A stretch of DNA of 13,957 nucleotides from DATBAK01 sp036787815 (GCA_036787815.1 DAIQOP010000089.1:1-13957); one strand, 5' to 3'; positions 1 through 7,553 are shown, counted from the stretch's first letter. Notes: generated by a model from the sequence alone, not told the origin. Translations and numbers: made by a program.

Positions 1-1
1 C

Positions 2-520
2 GCCAAGGTCGTGAACTACGGCCTCGCCTACGGCATGGAGGCGTACGGCCTGGCCCAGCGGCTCGACATTCCCACCGACCAGGCGCGGAAGATCCTCGAC
101 TCCTACTTCGAGAGCTTCCCGAACGTGCACGCGTACATGGACGCCACGGTGCGCGAAGCGCGCGACCGCGGCTACACCACCACCATTTTCGGGCGCCGGC
201 GCCAACTTCCCGAGCTCGCCTCCGACAACTTCCGCATCCGCCAGATGGGGGAGCGGATGGCGCAGAACGCGCCCGTGCAGGGTTCGGCGGCCGACATCTT
301 CAAGCTGGCGATGATCGATCTCGACCGGGCGCTCGAGACGGCCGGATCACCGAGCCGCATGATCCTCACGGTCCACGACGAGATCGTGCTCGAGGTGCCG
401 GTCGGCGAGGTCGAGGCCGTCAAGACGCTGGTGCGCACGACGATGGAGTCCGTCTGCGAGCTGAAGGTGCCGCTCGTCGTCGACCTCGGCTTCGGGCCGA
501 ACTGGGCCGAAGCCAAGTAG
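2..520 (+). CDS. polA: DNA polymerase I, C-terminal part (5' truncated by window edge)
   Basis: This is the last 172 codons of the family A DNA polymerase that fills gaps in repair and replaces RNA primers. The reading frame is open from base 2, so the true start lies left of the window; the GTG at 11 is an internal valine. The visible part begins inside the O-helix of the fingers (KVVNYGLAYG, bases 5-34), with the conserved Lys that contacts the incoming dNTP. Next come GRRRQLPEL and the NAPVQGSAADI segment, then motif C, VHDE, with its catalytic Asp at bases 377-379. The protein ends a few residues later with TAG, as is normal for the family. The residue matching E. coli Phe762 is Tyr (bases 17-19), as in mycobacterial PolA. 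The family call is secure. The presence of 5'-nuclease and 3'-5' exonuclease domains cannot be judged from this window. Confidence 0.97.
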   Translation, partial: AKVVNYGLAYGMEAYGLAQRLDIPTDQARKILDSYFESFPNVHAYMDATVREARDRGYTTTIFGRRRQLPELASDNFRIRQMGERMAQNAPVQGSAADIFKLAMIDLDRALETAGSPSRMILTVHDEIVLEVPVGEVEAVKTLVRTTMESVCELKVPLVVDLGFGPNWAEAK

Positions 521-591
521 GCGGGGAGCGGCCCGGCCGGGAACGGCTGCCGGTCCGATCAAGCGGGCGCCGGGCGCGCCGATGAATCCTC

Positions 592-1710
592 GTGACCGCT
601 CGTACCCCCTCGCGCTCCCGAACGCGGGCTGGGTCGGAACCCGCCCGCATCGGCCCGGCACGGGTGGGCTCCACCCGGCTCGTGTCCCGCGACTGTTGGA
701 TCGTCGGCGGCATCGCGACGGCGGTCGTGGTCGCCGCGCTGATCGCGGTCGGTGCCGACGGGCGTCACGGCTTCTACGGCCAGAGCGACGCGCCGCTCTT
801 CCTCGCCGTGGCCCGCCGGCCGTTCGGCACCGGGCACCCGTTCCCCGGCAAACCGCTCGTGCAGGGCGTCGCCTACCGCTACGGCCGCATCCTCTTCCCG
901 CTCGCGGGTTGGCTGTTGGCGTTCGGCCGGCCCGCGGCCACGAAGTGGTCCCTCGCCGCGGTCTACGCCGGCTCGTTCGGCGCGTGGGTGACGTTCGCCG
1001 CCGAGCACCTGCGCCGAGGCGGTCGCAACCCGCGCATGGCGCTCTGGATCTTCGCAACGCCGTGGGCGTTGCTCTGGTTCGTCTTCCCGGAGGTCATCTC
1101 GGAGCCGATGGCCGGCGCGCTCGTGCTGCTCGCGTACCTCTACGAACGTGACGGGCGGCAGCGATCGGCCCGGGTGACGGCCGCGTTCGCCATCCTCACC
1201 CGTGAGCTGATGATCATCGCGTTCCTCCCGCTCGCCTGGCGGGCATGGAGGCAACGCCGGTGGCTCGCGGTGCGCGACTGGTCGCTCGTCCTCGCGCCGT
1301 ATCTCGTCTGGATCACGTGGGTTCGGTTCCGAGTCGGGCAGTTCCCGTTCCTCGACCCGTCGACCTCGCGCCGGAACGCGTTCTCCCTCCCACTCACCGG
1401 TTGGTTGCGCACGATCAACGGCCCGCTCGACAACGGACAGGGCTGGGGCGTGCTCATCGGCGCGGTGACCGTCATGGCCGTGTTGCTCGTCGCGCTGCGG
1501 GGCAAGTGGGTCTATCCGGTCACGCACGGCGCGGTCGCGCTCGCTGCGATCTCACTCTGTTACGGGGTCGCGGTGTTCGCGTTCCCGGGCGAGTCGATCC
1601 GCGTGATGGCGCCGACGCAGATGCTGCTGCTGATCGCGGCCTGCGACCGGAGTCGCAAGCCGGCCCGGCCCGACGAGCTGAAGCTACGACGCGAGCGAGT
1701 GGCGGCGTAG
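592..1710 (+). CDS. Polytopic membrane protein, probable GT-C-type glycosyltransferase
   Basis: The product is about 372 residues with a basic N-terminus and roughly eight to nine hydrophobic segments, so it is an integral membrane protein. The first extracytoplasmic loop has YGQSDAPLF (62-70) followed by YRYGRILFP (95-103). Later come FPEVISEPM (165-173), LTRE (202-205) and a late FPGESIRVMAP (331-341). An Asp in the first loop plus an R-x-LFP motif resembles GT-C lipid-sugar-dependent transferases, in particular bacterial proteins linked to cell-surface glycopolymers. I infer transfer of a sugar from a polyprenyl-phosphate donor outside the membrane; donor and acceptor are unknown. The GTG at 592 gives the longest frame; in-frame GTGs at 664 and 682 are alternatives and would keep all membrane segments. 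It follows polA by 71 bases. Its 3' end overlaps the convergent gene by 27 bases. Confidence 0.72.
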   Translation: MTARTPSRSRTRAGSEPARIGPARVGSTRLVSRDCWIVGGIATAVVVAALIAVGADGRHGFYGQSDAPLFLAVARRPFGTGHPFPGKPLVQGVAYRYGRILFPLAGWLLAFGRPAATKWSLAAVYAGSFGAWVTFAAEHLRRGGRNPRMALWIFATPWALLWFVFPEVISEPMAGALVLLAYLYERDGRQRSARVTAAFAILTRELMIIAFLPLAWRAWRQRRWLAVRDWSLVLAPYLVWITWVRFRVGQFPFLDPSTSRRNAFSLPLTGWLRTINGPLDNGQGWGVLIGAVTVMAVLLVALRGKWVYPVTHGAVALAAISLCYGVAVFAFPGESIRVMAPTQMLLLIAACDRSRKPARPDELKLRRERVAA

Positions 1711-1893
1711 CGCGACGAACGCCCAGATGAGCTCGACGACGCCGAACGGCCACGCGCCCGACAAGAACCCGTAGGCGCTCGACAGCACGCAACCCGCGGC
1801 GAACGCGAGCACGAAGTTGCGGCCGCGCCCCTCGAGCGCGTACATCGTCATCATGAAGGTCAGCGCGACGACGCCGTAGATCGTGACCACCAC
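1684..1893 (-). CDS. Small conserved-type membrane protein, 69 residues
   Basis: The short product has two hydrophobic stretches: the N-terminal VVTIYGVVALTFMMTMYAL and a central-to-C-terminal segment with AYGFLSGAWPFGVVELIWAFVALRR. The turn motif GAWPFGVVE and the basic tail look like a family of small actinobacterial membrane proteins of about 70-90 residues with no known function; that resemblance is from memory, not a search. The GTG start at 1893 lies 3 bases after the stop of the GH18 gene, which strongly suggests co-transcription and translational coupling. The last 27 bases overlap the convergent membrane-protein gene, with codons exactly back to back in the two strands. I infer a two-helix protein but cannot assign a role. 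The alternative is a chance frame, made less likely by the coupling and by the clearly membrane-like composition. Confidence 0.72.
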   Translation of the reverse strand: MVVTIYGVVALTFMMTMYALEGRGRNFVLAFAAGCVLSSAYGFLSGAWPFGVVELIWAFVALRRHSLAS

Positions 1894-1896
1894 GAG

Positions 1897-2874
1897 TCAG
1901 CCGGCGGCGACAAACGCCTTCGTGAAGGCGCCCGGCGATTGCGTGACTCCGGAACAGTCGTTGCGGGCAGCGCCGCCCGGCACCGCGCAGGCGCGGTCCC
2001 GGTTGATCGACCAGAACCCGAGCCGACCGATCCCGTTCTTGCGCGCGAACTTCACGAGGGTCTTGGCGTTCTGCATCGTGAAGACCTCGACCGAGACGTC
2101 GTTCACACCGATCATCGCGGTGACGCCGAGGTTGGCGTACCCGAGGGTGGGCCAGAGGCTGCGCATCTGGGCGAGCGTCCCCTTCGCCGCGGAGACGGCA
2201 GTCGCTCCCATGTCTCGGGCGCCGGTGTAGTCCATCGCCATGATGTTGACGAGGTCGATGCGGACACCGTCGTCGGACGCGGCTTGCAGGAAGGCGAACC
2301 CGTTGTCGAGGAGTCCGCCCGGTCCGACCGGGAGCGTCGCCGAGACGATCAAGCCGGGAGTCGCCGCCTCGAGGGACTTGATCGCGGAGAAACGGCGAGT
2401 GATCGACTTCCCGTCGTCGAGCGCAGCACCCTCGACGTCGAAGTCGACGCGTGTGACGGCGAAGCGATCGATCACGGCCTGGTAGCCGGCCGTCAGCTTC
2501 TTGAGATTGGTGCACGAGCGGGCCAGGTCGGTTCCGCCCTGGCCGCCGAACGAGATGATCGGCTCCGCGCCTTCGGAGCGAGCCGCGGCGATGTGCTGGT
2601 TGATCGCCGTCGCGTCGGCGACCGGGGTGCCGTCGTCCCACACGGGGATGCAGCCGTTGCCTACGACGAACGCCGCGGTGAAGTCGGTCAAGCCCCCCGA
2701 CGTGATCGCGTCGTCCAACGCCGAGGGGTTCGCGCCGGCCATGTCCATGTACGGAGCGACCGCCGTCGCGCTGCCGGCCGCATGAGCCGCACCGCCGAAC
2801 GCCAGCACCAGGAAGACAGCCGAGGCCCCGGCTACACCGCGCACGATGCGGCTCGCTTCAGTCATGGCGTGCAT
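1897..2874 (-). CDS. Secreted glycoside hydrolase family 18 (chitinase-like) protein
   Basis: GH18 enzymes cleave beta-1,4-linked N-acetylglucosamine polymers by substrate-assisted catalysis. The product has a signal peptide (RIVRGVAG, a hydrophobic core, then GGAAHA before AGSA), so it should be exported. Barrel features appear in order: APYMDM on the first strand, IISFGGQGG on the third, VDFDVEG on the fourth, NIMAMDY on the sixth and LGFWSINRDRA on the eighth. The catalytic acid is the Glu of VDFDVEG; the usual DxxDxDxE motif lacks its first Asp, which is Thr here. No separate chitin-binding or fibronectin domain is present, so this is a single-domain enzyme of about 325 residues. I chose the ATG at 2874; the ATG at 2865 is equally possible, and the frame extends to 2940 without adding signal-peptide features. 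No clear Shine-Dalgarno precedes either start. Chitinase activity is inferred; a peptidoglycan- or lysozyme-type role is possible. Confidence 0.87.
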   Translation of the reverse strand: MHAMTEASRIVRGVAGASAVFLVLAFGGAAHAAGSATAVAPYMDMAGANPSALDDAITSGGLTDFTAAFVVGNGCIPVWDDGTPVADATAINQHIAAARSEGAEPIISFGGQGGTDLARSCTNLKKLTAGYQAVIDRFAVTRVDFDVEGAALDDGKSITRRFSAIKSLEAATPGLIVSATLPVGPGGLLDNGFAFLQAASDDGVRIDLVNIMAMDYTGARDMGATAVSAAKGTLAQMRSLWPTLGYANLGVTAMIGVNDVSVEVFTMQNAKTLVKFARKNGIGRLGFWSINRDRACAVPGGAARNDCSGVTQSPGAFTKAFVAAG

Positions 2875-3016
2875 CGTTGCCGACGGAACCGTTCCGGGGC
2901 AACCGGAAGCGTGACGAGCTCCCGGACGAACCACGCGCACCGCCCGCGGACGGAACTGATCGCGTTTCCACCGCTGTACGCCCGCATTTCGTCATCACTT
3001 CGGGACGCGGGCGCGG

Positions 3017-3925
3017 CTACGCCGGGCGGACGCGTGAGGGGCGGAGCAACCGCAGGGCGCGGGCGCCATCGTTCGACATCCGCCGTCCGCCGACCTCGTG
3101 TTCGACGGGGACGAGGTTGGTGAGCCCCATGAACGCGTGCGCGCCGATGAGGATGAAGCCGAAGCCGGAGTGCCGTACGGCGGGGACCGCGACGAGCACC
3201 GACGCGACGAGCAGGTTGGCTGCCGGTCCTGCGAGCGCGATGGCGACCCGGCGACCGTTGGTCATGGTGGTGACGTTCGGGGCCCAACGGGCGAGTCCGG
3301 AGACCGGGATCGCGCCGACGGTGATGCGTTCGCTGCGGAACATCGTGAAGCCCATCCCGATCCTCACGTGCGTGACGGTGTTCCCCGTCTGCGCGGCTGC
3401 GAACGCGTGGCCGCACTCGTGCACGGCGATCGTTCCCCATGTCACTCCGACGTAGAAGAGCGCGAAGCCGAGCGCCGTAGTCACTTGGCCGTCGAAGAGG
3501 GTGCCGCCGAGCAGCAGCCCGAGAACCCCGAAGTGCAGGACCGCCGACCCGACCTCGTCGTAGCGCGTCGAACGGGTCCGCTTCGGTCGTCGCCGAGATG
3601 CCGCGTGCGCCGGCCGCGGTCGGGCCTCGGTGCCGTAGGCGGCGGCGAACCCGAGGAAGCCCGAGCATCCCGCCGCGGCAGCGAGCACGAGTAGCGCGGA
3701 TGCGTGTGCCGCAGAGATGAGGAGCGCGAACGCGGCGAGCCCCCGCACCGCGAGCAGAAGGTGGCCGAGCTTCCGCACCCGGATCGCGAGGGCTCCCAGA
3801 CCCAGGACCGCGGCGCCGATCGCCGCCGCGAGCAGGTGTGCCGGGGCGGCGATTGCGAAGGTCAGCACCCACGTACCGTCGAGCACGACGGCGGTCGTTG
3901 CCCGGCGGCGGGCGCGATCGTCCAC
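3017..3925 (-). CDS. M50-type (site-2 protease family) membrane metalloprotease
   Basis: M50 proteins are polytopic zinc proteases that cut substrates within or near the membrane. The 302-residue product has several hydrophobic segments before residue 100, then a basic linker (about 100-122), then the M50 core. The zinc site HECGH is at 169-173 (His169, Glu170, His173). GPAAN at 233-237 matches the conserved substrate-side segment, and NLVPVE followed by SNDG (284-287) carries the likely third zinc ligand, Asp286. All three motifs are intact, so it is probably active. No PDZ or CBS domain is seen, which argues against an RseP-like or SpoIVFB-CBS architecture. The GTG at 3925 is the first start in the frame. 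The gene lies 79 bases after the P-type ATPase gene on the same strand. Its substrate is unknown; nothing nearby looks like an anti-sigma factor. Confidence 0.85.
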   Translation of the reverse strand: MDDRARRRATTAVVLDGTWVLTFAIAAPAHLLAAAIGAAVLGLGALAIRVRKLGHLLLAVRGLAAFALLISAAHASALLVLAAAAGCSGFLGFAAAYGTEARPRPAHAASRRRPKRTRSTRYDEVGSAVLHFGVLGLLLGGTLFDGQVTTALGFALFYVGVTWGTIAVHECGHAFAAAQTGNTVTHVRIGMGFTMFRSERITVGAIPVSGLARWAPNVTTMTNGRRVAIALAGPAANLLVASVLVAVPAVRHSGFGFILIGAHAFMGLTNLVPVEHEVGGRRMSNDGARALRLLRPSRVRPA

Positions 3926-4004
3926 ATCGCGGTATCGACGGCCGGGCCCGGCAACTCGAGCGCGGTCGCGCCGCGACCCGTCCGCCCACGTGGTCAGGCG
4001 GGCA

Positions 4005-6641
4005 TCAACGATCCCGACCGGACGAAGGCGAGCCGGTTCGTCGTCGCGACCACGCCTTGTAGACCTCGAACCATGCGACCCCGAGGAAGCCTGCGACGAG
4101 CGCGATCAGCCAGTCCGAGAGCCGCATCGGGCCGAAGTTGAACGCGTCGCGGAGCGCGGGAACGGTCAGGAAGACGACCAGCAGCGTCGCGGCCGCAGCC
4201 AGGATCCACTTGAGCGTCCGGTTCTTGCGCTGCCGGAACGACTGCCAGATGGACAGTCGCCACGACCGGTTCACGAGAATGAGCGCGAGGTTCCCTGTCA
4301 CGAGCGTCGCGAACGTGACCGACCGGACGACGTCGTCGGGACGGTGGCCGAGCACACCCCACAAGTAGACGGCGAGAACCGCAGCGAGCGCCGACAGGCC
4401 TTGCAGGCCGGCGATCGCGAGGACGCGACGGCCGAACATCGGCTCGCCGAGCCCTCGGGGCGGTTGGTCCATGATCTTCGGGTCGATCTGTTCGGACTCG
4501 AAGACGATCGAGCACGCCGGGTCGATGATGAGCTCGAGGAACGCGATCTGCACCGGTAAGAGCACGAGCGGCCAGCCCGGGACGAACACGGGGATCAACG
4601 ACATCCCGAAGATCGGCACGTGCACCGCGATGATGTACGACATCGCCTTGCGCAGGTTGTCGAAGATGCCACGCCCCTGCCGCACACCTCCGGCGATCGA
4701 GGCGAAGTCATCGTCGGTGATCACCAGCCCGGCCGACTCGCGCGCCACGTCGGTGCCACGTCCGCCCATCGCGATACCGATGTCGGCGGCGCGCAATGCC
4801 GGCGCATCGTTGACGCCGTCGCCGGTCATGCCGACGACCTCGCCATTGGTCTTCAGCGCGCGGATCAGCTGGAGCTTCTGTTCGGGAACCATCCGAGCGA
4901 ACACGCTCACCGAGCGGATCCGGCGCGCGAGCTCGTCGTCGTTCATCGCGTCGAGCTCAGGACCCGTGATGCATCCCGACCGGTCGTCCAGGCCGACTTC
5001 CCGGGCGATCGCGAGCGCGGTGCCGGGATAGTCGCCGGTGATCATCACGACACGTACACCGGCGCGCGTGCACTCCGAGACGGCGTCGGCGACGCCGGGC
5101 CTGACGGGATCGTGAAGGCCGGCAAGACCGAGATACCGGAACGCGAAGTCGTGCTGTTGCGCGGGGAGTCCGTCGGCCTGGCTGAAGTCGGCCCGGGCGA
5201 CGCCGAGGACGCGCCGGCCGCCTGCGGTCGCGGTTTCGACCTGCTCCATCAATGCCGCGGTCTGGGCGGTGTCGAGATGGCAGAGGTCGGCGATCGCTTC
5301 GGGCGCACCCTTCGCTGCGATGACGTACCGGCCTCGGTCGGGTGAGCGCCACACGTGCGAGAGCGTGAGCAGGGTCTCCGACAGCGGGTACTCCCGCACG
5401 AGCTCCCAGTCGCGATGGACGTGTTCGCTGCCGGCGAGGTACTGCTCGCCGAGCTCCGTGAACGCGCGGTCCATCGGATCGAACGGGTCGATGGGCGAGG
5501 CGAGGACGGCGAACTCGGCGATCTCGTGGAACGGTTCGGGAAGCGGCCGCTCGTCGAGCGCGTGAGCCGACCCGTCGACCACGAGCTCTTGGACGGTCAT
5601 GCTGTTCATCGTCAACGTGCCGGTCTTGTCGACGCAGATCGCCGTCGCGGAGCCGAGCGTCTCGATCACCGCCGACCGGCGCGTCAGCACGTGCCGTTGC
5701 GACATGCGCCACGCACCGAGAGCGAGAAAGAGCGTGAGCGCGACCGGGAACTCTTCGGGCAGCATCGCCATCGCGGTCGCGATGCCGGCGAGCAGCCCTT
5801 CCAGCCAATGGCCGCGCGTGAGGCCGTACACGATGACCACGAGCGCGGCCGCGCCCAGACTCACCACGGCGATGACGCGCACCAGCCGGTCGATCTCGCG
5901 CTGCAGTGGTGTGCGCTCGGGCTCGATCGTGCGCAGCGCGGTACCGATACGACCGAGCTCGGTACCGCTGCCCGTCGCGTTCGTGCGCGCGATCCCGTGT
6001 CCCTTGACGACCAGGGTTCCCGAGAACACCCACGGAGTCGCGTCACCGCCGGGCCGGCCCATCTGCGCGGCGTCCGCCGCCACGTCGACGGCGGCCTTGC
6101 GGACCGGGACCGACTCACCGGTGAGTGCCGACTCGTCGACCGAGAGGTTCACGCAGTCGACCAACGCCGCGTCGGCCGGCACCCGGTCGCCTTCTGCGAG
6201 CAGCACCACATCGCCGCGCACGACTTCACGACCCGCGATACGTACCTGTCGGCCATCGCGCACGACCAGCGCGCGCGGAGACGACAGATCGCGCAAGGCC
6301 GCGAGCGCGTTCTCCGTCTTGTGCTCCTGATACACGGAGATCGAGATCACCACGACGACCGAGAACATCAAGATGATGCCGTCCAACGGCTCGGAGAGCA
6401 GGAAGTTGACGGTTCCCGCCCCGAGGAGCAGCAGCAGCATCGGTTCGCGCACCACACCCCACACCTGCTGTACGAGGTTGCGCTTCTTCGTCGTCGGCAG
6501 CTCGTTCGGCCCGTCCGCCGCGAGGCGTGCCGCCGCCTCTTCCGACGTCAAGCCCGTGGACGCCGCGTCCCCCTTCGGAGCGATCGACGGCTCCACGCGG
6601 GGACCGTCGCCCGTGAGCGACGGGGTCGGGTGCCGGGTCAC
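4005..6641 (-). CDS. P-type (P2-like) cation-transporting ATPase, ion not assigned
   Basis: The 878-residue product is a full-length P-type ATPase that moves cations across the cytoplasmic membrane at the cost of ATP. In order it shows an N-terminal cation-ATPase region (LTSEEAAARL, 31-40), the actuator loop TGES (174-177), PEEFP in M4 (295-299), the phosphorylation site DKTGT with Asp338, the nucleotide-binding KGAPEA (444-449), TGD (535-537), the hinge TGDGVNDAP (606-614) and a six-segment membrane half with a C-terminal domain. This layout and the length fit the P2 (Ca/Mg-type) group, and no N-terminal CxxC heavy-metal domain is present. The ion-site residues differ from SERCA: PEEFP replaces PEGLP in M4, and M6 reads ELIIDP. 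The transported ion is therefore left open. The GTG at 6641 follows a small inverted repeat and has no clear Shine-Dalgarno. The gene is divergent from the methyltransferase gene. Confidence 0.95.
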   Translation of the reverse strand: MTRHPTPSLTGDGPRVEPSIAPKGDAASTGLTSEEAAARLAADGPNELPTTKKRNLVQQVWGVVREPMLLLLLGAGTVNFLLSEPLDGIILMFSVVVVISISVYQEHKTENALAALRDLSSPRALVVRDGRQVRIAGREVVRGDVVLLAEGDRVPADAALVDCVNLSVDESALTGESVPVRKAAVDVAADAAQMGRPGGDATPWVFSGTLVVKGHGIARTNATGSGTELGRIGTALRTIEPERTPLQREIDRLVRVIAVVSLGAAALVVIVYGLTRGHWLEGLLAGIATAMAMLPEEFPVALTLFLALGAWRMSQRHVLTRRSAVIETLGSATAICVDKTGTLTMNSMTVQELVVDGSAHALDERPLPEPFHEIAEFAVLASPIDPFDPMDRAFTELGEQYLAGSEHVHRDWELVREYPLSETLLTLSHVWRSPDRGRYVIAAKGAPEAIADLCHLDTAQTAALMEQVETATAGGRRVLGVARADFSQADGLPAQQHDFAFRYLGLAGLHDPVRPGVADAVSECTRAGVRVVMITGDYPGTALAIAREVGLDDRSGCITGPELDAMNDDELARRIRSVSVFARMVPEQKLQLIRALKTNGEVVGMTGDGVNDAPALRAADIGIAMGGRGTDVARESAGLVITDDDFASIAGGVRQGRGIFDNLRKAMSYIIAVHVPIFGMSLIPVFVPGWPLVLLPVQIAFLELIIDPACSIVFESEQIDPKIMDQPPRGLGEPMFGRRVLAIAGLQGLSALAAVLAVYLWGVLGHRPDDVVRSVTFATLVTGNLALILVNRSWRLSIWQSFRQRKNRTLKWILAAAATLLVVFLTVPALRDAFNFGPMRLSDWLIALVAGFLGVAWFEVYKAWSRRRTGSPSSGRDR

Positions 6642-6647
6642 CGTCGT

Positions 6648-6665
6648 TCGCCGTGAAACCGGCGA
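6648..6665 (-). other. Small inverted repeat just 5' of the ATPase start
   Basis: Arms TCGCCG and CGGCGA (6 bp, perfect) flank a 6-base loop. In the ATPase transcript the hairpin would sit 6 bases before the GTG start, where a ribosome-binding site would lie. It might limit initiation or be an operator half-site; a chance GC-rich repeat is also plausible. Confidence 0.35.
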
Positions 6666-6741
6666 TGAGATGCGGTGGGATCACCCATTCGCACGATCGT
6701 CTCACCCGGCAGCCGAGATCACCAGGGTCGGGTCACCTGCG

Positions 6742-6754
6742 TAGCCTCGCCGTG
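6742..6754 (+). promoter_or_regulatory. Possible -10 element for leaderless methyltransferase mRNA
   Basis: TAGCCT (6742-6747) fits the actinobacterial TANNNT -10 pattern, and the GTG start codon at 6754 lies 6 bases after it, just where transcription would begin. No Shine-Dalgarno precedes this start, so a leaderless transcript would explain the arrangement. No convincing -35 element is visible. It is the only TA step in the 112-base divergent intergenic region. Confidence 0.4.
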
Positions 6755-7509
6755 TGTCCGACATGCCGCCGGTTCCGGACGAATCGTGGTTCGACGATCT
6801 CGCGCGGTTCCTGGGGCCGGCCTACCTCCGCAATGCATTCACCAAGGGAACCGAGCAGGAGATCGGGTTCCTGGTCGAACGTCTGGAGTTGACGGCCGGC
6901 GCGCGGGTGCTCGATCTCGGGTGCGGTCCCGGGCGGCACTCGCTGGCGCTCGCGCGGCGGGGCTTCGACGTGGTGGGCATCGACCGGTCGGCGGAGTTCG
7001 TCGACCTCGCGCGCGGGACCGCCGAAGACGAAGGCCTGAACGCGCAGTTCCGCGTGGCCGACGTGCGCGAGCTCGACCGCGTCCGCGACACGGGAGCACT
7101 CGGCACCTTCGACGCGGTGATCTGCCTGTGTCAGGGTGGGTTCGGCCTCCTCGGGGGGCAGGAAGACACCGCCCTCCTCGAAGGGTTCGCGCGTGCGCTG
7201 CGGCCGGGCGGCCGGATTGCGCTCACCGCCTTCCACGTCGCCTTCGCCGTCCGCTTCCTCGATCCGGGCGATTCCTTCGATCCCGCCACCGGGGTGCACC
7301 ACGAACGGGCGACCTTGCGGGATCCGGCCGGGGCCGAGAAGGAGTTCGACCTGTGGACCACGTGCTTCACTCCGCGTGAGTTGCGGCTCGTGGCCATCGC
7401 CGCGGGCTTCGCCGTCGAGTCGATCTGCGGGGTCGCGCCCGGGCGCTACGGAAGCGACCGCCCGACCCTCGAGCACCCCGAGATCCTGCTGGTCGCCGGC
7501 CGGGTCTGA
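6754..7509 (+). CDS. Class I SAM-dependent methyltransferase
   Basis: The 251-residue product has the Rossmann-type methyltransferase core: motif I VLDLGCGPG (52-60), an acidic end of strand 2 in VVGIDRS (73-79) that would bind the ribose of S-adenosylmethionine, VADVREL (101-107) for the adenine, motif IV FDAVICL (119-125), and RALRPGGRIALTAF (147-160) as the motif V-VI region. The first 40 residues (WFDDLARFLGPAYLRNAF) form a helical cap like that of small-molecule or ubiE-like methyltransferases. The substrate cannot be told from the sequence; no rRNA- or DNA-methylase signature such as NPPY is present. The GTG at 6754 is preferred because of the TAGCCT box; an ATG three codons downstream (6763) is the alternative. 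The gene ends 116 bases before rpsA and is read in the same direction. Confidence 0.88.
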   Translation: MSDMPPVPDESWFDDLARFLGPAYLRNAFTKGTEQEIGFLVERLELTAGARVLDLGCGPGRHSLALARRGFDVVGIDRSAEFVDLARGTAEDEGLNAQFRVADVRELDRVRDTGALGTFDAVICLCQGGFGLLGGQEDTALLEGFARALRPGGRIALTAFHVAFAVRFLDPGDSFDPATGVHHERATLRDPAGAEKEFDLWTTCFTPRELRLVAIAAGFAVESICGVAPGRYGSDRPTLEHPEILLVAGRV

Positions 7510-7517
7510 GGGCACCA

Positions 7518-7547
7518 CTGTCGCCCGGGCCGGCGGGCAAGTAACCT
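7518..7547 (+). promoter_or_regulatory. Possible rpsA promoter
   Basis: TAACCT at 7542-7547 fits an actinobacterial -10 element. The hexamer CTGTCG at 7518-7523, 18 bases upstream, matches TTGACA at only three of six positions. Transcription would begin near 7554 and give a leader of about 70 bases. The call is inferred from the pattern only. Confidence 0.4.
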
Positions 7548-7553
7548 GCTCGG

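Noticed and set aside
531..541. Short palindrome after polA as a terminator
   Set aside because: CCCGGCCGGG has no loop and no U-run, and such palindromes are frequent in this base composition.
582..1151. ATG-started frame overlapping the GT-C-like gene
   Set aside because: It starts with ATG, but the product is Arg/Gly/Pro-rich and lacks membrane segments, while the frame from 592 gives a coherent membrane protein.
2883..2895. Small inverted repeat CGGAA/TTCCG upstream of the GH18 start
   Set aside because: It has only 5 bp of stem and a 3-base loop; too weak to call an operator.
1939..3123. A 394-codon open frame opposite the GH18 gene
   Set aside because: It covers the GH18 gene, the intergenic gap and part of the M50 gene; highly charged with no domain, so it is a shadow.
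5355..6656. A 433-codon open frame antisense to the P-type ATPase gene
   Set aside because: It is rich in Arg, His, Asp and Glu with no motif; the opposite strand encodes an unmistakable full-length ATPase.
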